From Leptodactylus fallax (lineage: Eukaryota; Chordata; Amphibia; Anura; Leptodactylidae), in assembly GCA_947044405.1 (NCBI GenBank), contig CAMRHE010000018.1:1674001-1738000 (forward strand): 64,000 nucleotides of DNA, written 5' to 3'. Below, in pieces: positions 13,801-26,100 of the stretch. Below the pieces are notes generated by a model. It was not told where the DNA came from and ran no database searches. It was given only the letters and a program-made list of their open reading frames with translations. The position numbers and the translations under genes are program-made. Each line of letters begins with the position of its first letter. Within the stretch, counting starts at the first letter, position 1.

Positions 13801-14800
13801 ACTGTGTCTTTGCGTGAAAGTCAGCTGAATGACCTTTTCAACAAGTTCCAGTGAAATTGAGGGAGTAAAAATTCAGATTCACTGCATCTAGTGCCTCCCA
13901 GCCAGAGTCAGCACTACCAAAGCACCAGTGCTTTTGCTAAACCTGAGTTTCACATATTGGATGTAGCTCAGTTCCCACTGACTTTAATTAGAACTGAGCA
14001 CTATAAAATTCAAGACTGTTCTCTACGTTGTATAGTACAAGGATCAGATGCAGACTCAGACAGCTGTTTGCCCCCACCAGTCACATATATATGAACTATT
14101 CTATGGAGAGGACATTACAAAAAAAACCCTTCAAACAGAAGCCTCGCATAGAGAAAAAAAACGCAGCAAAGGCATAACGAAAAACACGGCATTTCACCGT
14201 ATTAAAGAGAAGCACAACATTTTTTTTTCCGCAGTAGCCTAAAATGCTATATTTCCGCAATGTGGGTCTTTAATCGAGTCAAATCAGATAATTCACCTTT
14301 TCAAAGAAACACTGTTTTCATCAGAATTGTGAAATCAGACAGCCCTGTCTTGCAGGCTGATCTATTCCTTGCAGGCTGATCTATTCCTTGCAGGCTGATC
14401 TATTCCTTGCAGGCTGATCTATTCCTTGCAGGCTGATCTATTCCTTGCAGACTTTTCCTTTCATACCGTAAAATATGCTCATCCTACCACTCATCTACTG
14501 ACTGCACTGAAGAAACTGTTGAAGAATCCCTCATTAGATAAATCTGACTCTTGCTGTTTAACTCCCTGAGTTTTAGTTTTTTTTTAAGCTAAAACAAGAA
14601 AATCGAGAATAGGCTGTGAGCTTGAAAAAAAAAATGTAGGTTTATTTTTGGTCAAAATTGCCCAGCTCCACTAAACATAAAATAGTTTTCCTTGCTAGCC
14701 TTATACCTGTGTGAGAAGTTGAAGGGGTTTCAACGTTTTCAAGCTAAGTACCCTCTAGTGAGAAAACATACATACATACATACATACATACATACATACA

Positions 14801-14854
<54 letters not shown>

Positions 14855-17800
14855 CCACTCACCCATTCATGCCAAAGATCCCTGTGACAGAATAATGTCC
14901 CATAGTGGCCCTCCACACAGTATTATGTCCCGTAGTGGCCCCCCCCAAACAGTATAATTTTCTATGGTGGATCACCAAGCAGTATGTCTGAGTGGCCCCT
15001 ACATTAATAAATTAAAAAAATAAAAATAAAAAAATCCCACATATATGGGGATTTTCTAACAATTTCAGATTTGGCAGAATCCAAATTTTCATTAACGTGA
15101 CCGGTGGGGTCCAACACTTGAACACTTTATCGAATACTGATCACCACAGCATTCATTGCATAGGGGCTGTGCTTGCTATTATAGCTCAAGCCTATTCACT
15201 AGAGTGGGTCAAAGCCTTTTTTGTACCATATGACCGATGAACGTGATTGCCACTGGGAAAACGCTACAGTGCTTGTGAGTGCTTCTTATGACTTGCACTA
15301 AGGATAGGTCATAAATGTATAAGTCCTGGAAAACCCCATCAATCAGATTATAATTCTAAAAAGTAGTTATACTTGCCTCATCATATGAAACAATTGAGCA
15401 TGGATTTACTAAGACTGGCAACAGCTATATCAATGAAGATCACACATGCCTTGCACATCTTGGGTTGCATGAACTCTACATGTGCTGTTGGCTCCACAAG
15501 GTATTTTTATTTTTATTTTTGATTAAGTACTGGGTTATGTTTCTATTGCCATATACGTTCTAAATGTGTCCATAGAGTTACATTAGCCAGATGGATGCCA
15601 AAAAAGTGCCTCTTTGACCTTCATTAGACTGGTGTATATTAGTATAAAAAACAAAACTATAAATGGAGGTCAGCAAACCCTTCCATATCAGAAGATATCA
15701 AGCATATTGAAACAGCCATGCAGTTTGAAAAGATTAACGCTGCCATAAATGACACACAAGCCGCACTTTGACAAGGTGTGGACCCCTTGGATGAATAGAT
15801 CAAATATCCCAGGATTGTCATACTGTCTTCAATTGTAACTTACATTTGCGCTTGAGGAGACTCTGACTCCCTCTACATTTCAAGATCATAGCGTTGGAGA
15901 CAGTGCTGCTGCTTTCGTACCTTTTGCAATACGTTTAATGCAAACATTTTTATTGTAATGCTGTTTTTCTTTCTTTTTATTTACCTTTTGTATTTTTCAT
16001 GCATTAGGCTTATTGCTTGTGCCTAAATTCATGCGCAGTTTGTAACATTTGCATCATATATTTGTTTTCACCCGACAGCAATGGCCAAAAATTTGGACTT
16101 GGGGTTATCCTGATTCCTAATTGTTTTACTATCCAATGTTTGCTAACTATTTGATAACTGCTAAATCTTTTGTGTATGTTTTATGCCTGTAATTTTATTC
16201 ATTTTAATAAATACCTTTGAAACTAAAAAAAAAAAAAAAAAATGATATGGGATAGGGTAGTAGAATCCACTGTTTCAATCAACAAATATGTACAAAAATA
16301 TATACATACAGTCATATGAAAAAGTTTGGGCACCCCTATTAATCTTAATCATTTTTAGTTCTAAATATTTGGGTGTTTGCAACAGCCATTTCAATTAGAT
16401 ATATCTAATAACTGATGGACACAGTAATATTTCAGGATTGAAATGAGGTTTATTGTACTAACAGAAAATGTGCAATATGCATTAAACCAAAATTTGACCG
16501 GTGCAAAAATTTGGGTACCCTTATCATTTTATTGATTTGAATACTCCTAACTACTTTTTACTGACTTACTGAAGCACAAAATTGGTTTTGTAACCTCACT
16601 GAGCTTTGAACTTCATAGCCAGGTGTATCCAATCATGACAAAAGGTATTTAAGGTGGCCAATTGCAAGTTGTTCTCCTATTTGAATCTCCTCTGAAGAGT
16701 GGCATCATGGGCTCCTCTAAACAACTCTCAAATGATCTGAAAACAAAGATTGTTCAACATAGTTGTTCAGGGGAAGGATACAAAAAGTTGTCTCAGAGAT
16801 TTAACCTGTCAGTTTCCACTGTGAGGAACATAGTAAGGAAATGGAAGACCACAGGGACAGTTCTTGTTAAGCCCAGAAGTGGCAGGCCAAGAAAAATATC
16901 AGAAAGGCAGAGAAGAAGAATGGTGAGAACAGTCAAGGACAATCCACAGACCACCTCCAAAGATCTGCAGCATCATCTTGCTGCAGATGGTGTCACTGTG
17001 CATCGGTCAACAATACAGCACACTTTGCACAAGGGAAGCTGTATGGGAGAGTGATGCGAAAGAAGCCGTTTCTGAAAGCACGCCACAAACAGAGTCGCCT
17101 GAGGTATGCAAAAGCACATTTGGACAAGCCAGCTTCATTTTGGAAGAAGGTCCTGTGGACTGATGAAACAAAAGATTGAGTTGTTTGGTCATACAAAAAG
17201 GCGTTATGCATGGCGTCCAAAAAACACAGCATTCCAAGAAAAACACTTGCTACTCACTGTAAAATTTGGTGGAGGTTCCATCATGCTTTGGGGCTGTGTG
17301 GCCAATGCCGGCACCGGGAATCTTGTTAAAGTTGAGGGTCGCATGGATTCAACTCAGTATCACAGATTCTTGAGAATAATGTACAAGAATCAGTGACGAA
17401 TTTGAAGTTACGCCGGGGATGGATATTTCAGCAAGACAATGATCCAAAACACAGCTCCAAATCTACTCAGGCATTCATGCAGAGGAACAATTACAATGTT
17501 CTGGAATGGCCATCCCAGTCCCCAGACCTGAATATCATTGAACATCTGTGGGATAATTTGAAGCGGGCTGTCCATGCTCGGCGACCATCAAACTTAACTG
17601 AACTGGAATTGTTTTGTAATGAGGAATGGTCAAAAATACCTCATCCAGGATCCAGGAACTGATTAAAAGCTACAGGAGCGACTAGAGGCTGTTATTTTTG
17701 CAAAGGAGGATCTACTAAATATTAATGTCACTTTTCTGTTGAGGTGCCCATACTTTTGCACCGGTCAAATTTTGGTTTAATGCATATTGCACATTTTCTG

Positions 17801-20128
17801 TTAGTACAATAAACCTCATTTCAATCCTGAAATATTACTGTGTCCATCAGTTATTAGATATATCAAATTGAAATGGCTGTTGCGAACACCCAAATATTTA
17901 GAACTAAAAATGATTAAGATTAATAGGGGTGCCCAAACTTTTTCATATGACTGTATATAGTTGTGTGTTTTGTTTTGTGTTTTTGTTTTGTTTTGTTTTT
18001 TTTTATAGTGGGATCCACTGCATGTCATTTGTTTAACATATGCAGTGGGTACTGAAAGTATTCCGACCCCTTTAAATTTTTCTCTTTGTTTCATTGCAGC
18101 CATTTGCTAAAAGCAAAAAAGTTAATTTTATTTCTCATTAATGTACACTCAGCACCCCATCTTGACAGAAAAAAAACAGAAATAGAGATATTTTTGCAAA
18201 ATTATTAAAAAAAAAAAACTGAAATAACACATGGTCATAAGTATTCAGACCCTTTGCTCAGTATTGAGTAGACGCACCCTTTTGAGCTAGTACAATCATG
18301 AGTCTTCTTGGGAATGATGCAAAAAGTTTTTCACATCTGGATTTGAGTATCCTCTGCCATTCTTCCTTCCTCTCCAGATCCGTCAGGTTGGATGGTGAAC
18401 GTTGGAGAACAGCCATTTTCAGGTCTCTCCAGAGATGCTCAATTGGGTTGAGGTCAGGGCTCTGGCTGGGCCAGTCAAGAATGGTCAGAGTTGTTCCGAA
18501 GCCACTCCTTTGTTATTTTAGCTGTGTGCTTAGGGTCATTGTCTTGTTGGAAGGTGAACCTTCAGCCCAGTCTGAGGTCCCGAGCACTCTGGAAGAGGTT
18601 TTCTTCCAGAATATCTCTGTACTTGGCCGCATTCATCTTTCCTTCAATTGCAACCAGTCGTCCTGTCCCTGCAGCTGAAAAACACCCCCATAGCATGATG
18701 CTGCCACCACCATGTTTCACTGTTGGGATTGTATTGGGCAGGTGATGAAAAGTGCCTGGTTTTCTCCACACATACCGCTTAGAATTAACACCAAAAAGTT
18801 CAATCTTCGTCTCATCAGACCAGAGAATCTTATTTATCATAGTCTGGGAGTCCTTCATGTGTTTTTTGGCAAACTCTATGCGGGCTCTCATATTTCTTGC
18901 ACTGAGGAGAGGCTTCCTTCGGGCCACTCTGCCATAAAGCCCCGACTGCTGGAGGGCTGCAGTGATAGTTGACTTTGTGGAACTTTCTCCCACCTCCCTA
19001 CTGCGTCTCTGGAGCTCAGCCACAGTGATCTTTGGGTTCTTCTTTAGCTCTCTCACCAAGGCTCTTCTCCCACGATTGCTCAGTTTGGCTGGACGGCCAG
19101 GTCTAGGAAGAGTTCTGGTTGTCCCAAACTTCTTCCATTTAAGGATTATGGAGGCCACTGTGCTCTTAGGAACCTTGAGTGCTGCAGAAATTCTTTTGTA
19201 ACCTTGGCCAGATCTGTGTCTTGCCACAATTCTGTCTCTGAGCTCCTTGGGCAGTTCCTTTGACCTCATGATTCTCATTTGCTCTGACATGCACTGTGAG
19301 CTGTGAGGTCTTATATAGACAGACAGGTGTGTGCCTTTCCTAATCAAGTCCAATCAGTTTAATTAAACACAGCTGGACTCCAATGAAGGAGTAGAACCAT
19401 CTCAAGGAGGATCAGAAGGAAATGGACAGCATGTGAGTTAAATATGAGTGTCACAGCAAAGGGTCTGAATACTTATGACCATGTGATATTTCAGTTTTTC
19501 TTTTTTAATAAATTTGCAAAAATATCTACATTTCTGGGGGGGGTTCTGTCAAGATGGGGTGCTGAGTGTACATTAATGAGAAATAAAATGAACTTTTTTG
19601 CTTTTAGCAAATGGCTGTAATGAAACAAAGAGTAAAAAATTTAAAGGGGGTTTGAATACTTTCTGTACCCACTGTACGTTAAATCATACCTCCAATTATA
19701 AAACTACTTTTCATGAATGAATAGTACATATGAAATTTAAGAAACTTTGAAATATAGCTTATTAAATAAATATGACTAATTTCCTCATTTATCAGGTTTA
19801 GTTACTTTTTGGAGAGGGGAGAGGGAGAAGTGTGCTGAAAAAGACACACCAATAACTGTAGCTGTTAAACTTTGCTACACTGTGAGAGAGCTCTTTTGAC
19901 TATCTTTCAAGATAAGGCTCAAGTCTACCATCTGATAGAATGAGGCAATAAATATATCAAAGAACTAGCCAGCAGAAGCTGTCTCATCCCCCTTCCCTCT
20001 CCATAGACTTCTATGTGAGGCTAAGGACGAGTATAGATGTTGGGGAGATAAGAACCCGAGTGAAGGTGAAGAGAAGAACAGCCTAATAAGTGGAGAAGGA
20101 AATGTATTACTTAAATGAATAGTACAGG

Positions 20129-20181
<53 letters not shown>

Positions 20182-23100
20182 AAAAAAAAACTGTATATTT
20201 CAGTAATGAAAAGTGGTTTTATAATTGGTGCTATGCTTTAATTTGAAACCATAAACGTGATGTGGACAGAACCTAAAGGAAATTCCAGGGTGTTTAGTCA
20301 TTTGATATTCACTTGTGTAGTAGAGTTGTAATATTTTTCCTTCTTGTTTTCTTGTAGGACTTAGCAAAACCATCTGAAGAAAAAGTTAAACTTATTTTGA
20401 ACCAAAGTGCCTGGACATCTCAATCCAATGCTTTAGCATCATGTTTGCCCAGGCTGTCTGGAAAATCAGAAACTGGAAAAACTGGGCTAATCAATCTAGG
20501 GAATACTTGCTATATGAATAGTGTCTTACAAGCACTTTTTATGGCTACAGAGTAAGTACTTAATGTTCCCAATATCCATTGAAACTGCAACAATGATAAC
20601 TTCTAAGTGCAAAGGCTCCTAGCTGTGTCACATTGTACAAAAGATACAACAGACCATGACATGTAGCAGGAATTGTCTAGCTTTGATCTTCCAGATGTAG
20701 ACAACTTGCTTCCCAATGATCAATATTTCACAATGTAAAACTTCATATAAATGTACTAACAGAAAAAACTATAAATATCAGGACTGTGGGTTTGGTAGAA
20801 ATGCACCAACTCCAACACTGTATTAGAGATAAAAAAATATTTACATGATTAAGTAAAATTACTAGTTATTCTACATGAGCTATTTATGAAGGAGTCAGGC
20901 ATGAAGTCATGATGTGGAAAAAGCAGACCAGCTTATTGACTTCACAGCCCCGATTAAATATTACAATGTTAATTGCCGCACACTGCAGATATAGTATAGA
21001 TGAGTAGATTATAAAATTGGGGAGTGTGGTGATGATCTCTTGATGTGCTTCCAGGGTAACCGATGAACATGACATCACATTCCCTGTACAGCAGTAAGTC
21101 ATTACCCTGTGTATGGTTTCTTAAGTGGCTCTCTTAGTGGCACCCCCTAGTATTTAAAGTTTGTTTTGGGAAACAAAATAAATAAATGTCTATATTTGAG
21201 AGACAGAAGGATTTGAGCAAGCCTACATCCACAGAAAATCTGTCTCTTCGTGTAATCCCAGACAGACTGGATGATGTTGATATTAGGGCTCTGTGGGGGC
21301 CACTTCCAAGACTCCTCCACAAAAGGCTGGTCACACCAAATATTTATTTGATTTAGATTTCTCTTTTGTTCATTCGCTTCATTTCGTTAATTGACAAAAA
21401 TAAACTATTAACATTTTTCATCATTTAATCCATGTAGTTGTGAATAAAATGCACACTCCTTTTTAGTCATGCTCATTTTGAAACCTGAAATATGTTTATG
21501 GGAAGGAGGTTAATAGCACTTATTAAAATAACAGTACACTGTACAGTGCTTCATGTGCAGCCCCTGGCATATGTGCCTATGTTTATCTCATGTTATCTCA
21601 GTTTTAGGAGGCAGGTGCTGTCGCTTAATCTGAATGGGTGCAACTCATTGATGAAGAAACTTCAGCACCTCTTTGCATTCTTGGCTCATACCCAGGTATG
21701 TACCAAATGAAAGAATAATAAACCTAAAACTAGCCTAAAGTGTTTTGACAGTCTGCAGCATTTTATTGTTAAAATCTTGCAGAGAACACAGCCAAATACT
21801 GATCTAGTTTGTGAGAAGGATCTTGTGGGACACAAATGGGGGGGGGGGGGGTTATTTTATACATTTTAGTGTTTCTTTAAGAGAATTGAATATTATTCAG
21901 TGATAATAGTTGAATCCAGTGTTTAGTATTGTGGTAATTCCCATAATCTGACACTTCACTTTTAGCATAATTTTACATAATGATCGGAATCCGATGTATA
22001 AGAGAACCAATTACAAGACTCACCTGATTTAGGGAAATTGGTTGGAGCTTTTCTTCCTAACTTTCTAACCTTTCATTTTGCTTACTAGTACTTAATGTTT
22101 TTGTTCTTTTTGTCTATATAGAGGGAAGCATATGCACCTCATGTTTTCTTTGAAGCTTCTAGGCCACCTTGGTTTACACCACGATCTCAGCAAGATTGCT
22201 CTGAGTATCTCCGATTTCTTTTGGACAGGTATAGTAAAAATTGCAACAATATCTTTACTTCTGCTGTGTTCAAATGACCCATTGCTGTGTTTGAGGGAAT
22301 TTGAGCTCTCCTGACATGACATTTTAGCAAATAAATATAATACCAATGCAGTAACCCTTCTGGAGCATGTTTTATTTCAAAGCTCTTTCTGTAGTGTTCC
22401 TTCACATATTTATTTATTTTTTCTTTCTTCCCTCTAAGAAACATATGAGTAAAATAAATTGTAATAGTAATTTTAATAGTAAAATAAACTGTTATCATTC
22501 CCCTTGTCAAAAGGTTGCATCTTTGTACTTTCTGACACTGTCAGCAACCGTTTGTCAGGGCTATACTATACTATCAGTTGATGTCATCTGGTTGTCAATT
22601 TTTTTTTCCTTATTTGCTAGCATGATTAACAGAGGAACAGTACAGCACAGAATTGTAAGAAAATATGCTACAAAATTATTAGGAATATTAGTTGTTTAAT
22701 AAAACAGACCTGTCAAAAGAAATGCCAGGTCCTCTTTATGGAAAAGGCAGAATTTAGAGACACATGCCTTCCTCAGAGTATTATTTCATACCGCTTTATG
22801 GATCCTATTCCTCATCAGGATAGAAAAAGGAGAGTCTGCATAACTTCTGTTTCCAGGTACTTGCTTTTTTTAAATGAAATCTGTCGCCAGAATCCAGCAT
22901 ATCACAGATAAGTTGTGAATCGGTGCCTCCATTACCCAAGATACTGGCATTTTTGTGAACATACAAATGAGCTCTTTGGAGCAATGAGAGCATTGCTGCT
23001 TACCCTTCAGAGCAATAACAGTGCTTTCGTTGCCTCAGAGAGCTCATCTGCGTATTGACAGAAACATTGATAGATTGGCAACAAAGACTCTGATTAACTA

Positions 23101-26100
23101 GGGGAAAAACAGGTTAGGTTCATTCAGGTGTTCCTTACCCAACTGTGTTTTCCCCTTGTTAATTGGTGCCTCCATTGATTCAGGTGACTCTAACCTCTCT
23201 GGGTTTATATGCTGGTTTCTGGTGATAGACTCTCTTTAAGGGAAAATAATGGTGCATTTTTTTTTTTTTTTTTTTTTTTACAGGGTGTAAACAAAATGTG
23301 AGCAGGTAATATAATACACGAGGTATCATGGCAATAGGCAACTTTTTTTTCTTTTTTTTTTTTTAACCGTGCCCTAAGAAATTTTTGAGGACCTTTAAAA
23401 CTGTTTTCTTTACTGCAATGTGTAAATGGGATTTTTTTTTTTTTTTTTTTTTTTTGAAAATCCTTATGACCTTTTCTGTGCAATTTGTTATAGCAAGAAG
23501 ATATACATCATAGTAGTCTCCCTGTAACTATATCCAGTTAATCATCCTAGTGTTTCCAAACCTTTGTACTTCTGTAGTTTGACATACACAAGTTTCCATT
23601 TGGTTATGTCATTACTTTTTTTTATATAGCACAAAATAATCTACACTGCTTCTATACAGTACACCAACAATGGTCCTTGTACCCATTGGGCCTCAAATAC
23701 TAATTTCTCAAGAATGTGTACACTCAAAGCAGCAGCAGAAGGAGGAAGAGACCTGTAAGCCAAGTACAGGCTGTTATAAACTGCTGCCAACAGTCTTCAG
23801 CAGTGGGAGATAAGCAGCCTCAGGAATTTTTAGATCCAGCATCTTCCCAAGTGTTGTCACACAACTCTGTTTTCTACAGTTTTTTTTTTACTGTAAGGAT
23901 GTTGTTTCTTAATGTTTAGCAAAGAATAAAGATATTTTCATTTGCACACACACATAATAAATATGCAATATATATAATTCTTTTTTTTTTTTTTTTTTAT
24001 TGTATACTTGTATCAGTTTCTACAGGGGTTTTAAACTTAAAATTGTGGTTGAGAGGATCTTTGGTTCACTTAGGTTAGTGTGACCCTATCCTATTCCAGA
24101 ACTTAAAAATTCTTCTGTTCCTTAAGAACAAAATTGCTGGCTTTCCAAGCCCCTTAAACTTTTTACCAAAAGATTAGAATGGCATAGCCTAATCAATGGA
24201 GTAATAATCTGGGTGATTTTTTTTTTTTTTCTTATTTTTTCCCTGTTGCCCTCATGTTGCTGTTCCCTGGTTCTCTCAGGTTTCTATATGACATTACAAC
24301 ATGGGCATTTGACCTCTGCTGCCAATCACTGTCTGCAGCAGACACCACTGAGGTTACAGGTCGAAACTTCATTCCTAAAGTCCTGGGAAGCAATGCTATA
24401 AGACCAGCTGGGAATCAGTAGGTTTTAAGATTTTAAAAAATAATAATAGTGCAATTTTATTTTTTAGTGCCAACATATTCTGCAGCGCTTTACAAACCCT
24501 AGGTGCAGCACCATGGAGAGCTTTGTAGTCGCTGTAGTGTTTAGACTAATAGATGAGCCTGGCTGCTGAATTCAGAATAGATTGTAGAAGGGAGAGTTTA
24601 GTGAGGGGGAAGACCTATTAGTAAGGAGTTACAGTAGTCAAGGCGAGAGTTAATCATGTCAACAATAAGGGTCTTTAATGTTTCTATGGTAAGGTAAGTA
24701 TGGATTCTGGAGATGTTTCTTTAGGTGGAGATGAAATTAGCGTGTGACTTGGGGGTAGGGGGGGGGTAAAGGAAACGTCTGAGTCAAACATAACCCCAAG
24801 CCAGTGTGCATACTGCCTAGGCGTTATGGTATGACTGCTGACTGAAATGGAAATATCCGGGTTGGGTCGGTTAGTAGATGGTGGAAACGGCAGTAGTTCA
24901 GTCTTTGAGGGATTCAGTTTCAGATAGAGAAGATATTATATTAGAGATAGCAGAGAGACTTTTATATATTAGAAAAAAAAAAATCAGTTTCTATCATCCC
25001 CCAGAATGCATATAAAATTAAATGTTATCCAACCATCACAAAATGCACAGACTAAAAATATAAAATTACAGTAGTTATCCTATATAGTGAACGCCATATC
25101 TAGAGATTAGTGGGGGTCCAGCACATGGGATCCCTGCTGATCAATTGAAAGGGCAACAGTACTTGTGCAAGCACAGTGACCTCTTCACTGTTTAGATTTC
25201 ATGCCATCTGATTCATATTGACCATGCCATGTAATTACAGTCATGACCCATAGAAGTGAATGGAGTTGGGGCGGCTGTTACATCACATGTCTGCTATGAA
25301 ACAAACCATACAAAAAATTCCCTCTAATAGAACCTATGACCTTTAGAAAAGCTTATAGTATTATCCAAACAAGTTGGTCATTAAAAAACACAATAATTTA
25401 TCAAAAAATATGAAAAGTTTTTGTTACACACAAACAGATATAAATAAAGTGGTATAAAAATATAGGGACGGGACCAGATGACAAAAAACAGCCAACAACT
25501 AAAGACACTTTCTGCTGGAGACTGGTATATCTCCCTGAACCATGTACACATAATTGTTGGCCAGAATTAATAGATTGCAGTCTATGAAAGAGTATACCTA
25601 TATAAGGGGAAAGCACACCAAATACAGTAAAGAAAAATTTGTTTTTAATCCCACAAAACAATCCCACAAAATGTAACTCCTATATATTAAGGTACTTCTA
25701 ATCCCATCCAAATAACCTAAGGTATACGCAGTGTCCTAAATAGACCATCAATAAAGTAATATCTGTAGACATGGTGGATGCAGACCCCAGCAAACAAAAG
25801 CAACCCCAATGTTGAGAAACCACCTCAACACATTTCACCAACCTGGATTCCTCAGGAGGTGTGGATGGGGCAGCTGTTACATCACATGGCTGCTATGAAA
25901 CAAACTGCATATAATGTAAACAGTGAAGAGGTTATGGAACTTGCACAAGCACCAATAAAAAATGAACTGGTCTACATATTATTTATTTGCATCACTGCTT
26001 CTCCTTGGTTAAAAAATAATCCTCAAAAACAATTTGAGTATTTTTATTCTGCAGGAAAAATGTAGTGCATCCTCTTTCTGGTGAGGTTCTTAATGTATTA

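Larger units (their letters stand above)
13760..20357. other. USP38 intron 5 (largest intron)
   Basis: Holds a 19-bp minisatellite (14349-14450), TACA/CA microsatellites, a 5'-truncated L1 tail (about 15690-16243), two Tc1-like elements only 89 bp apart (16309-17953 and 18043-19674), and a (TA)n run at 20132-20176. Between 14888 and 15000 there is a degenerate CACAGTATTATGTCC-type repeat. 19680-20130 looks unique. Confidence 0.75.

Noticed and set aside
14349..14450. CRISPR-like regular repeats
   Set aside because: The 19-bp units are directly contiguous with no spacers and lie in a vertebrate intron; it is a minisatellite.
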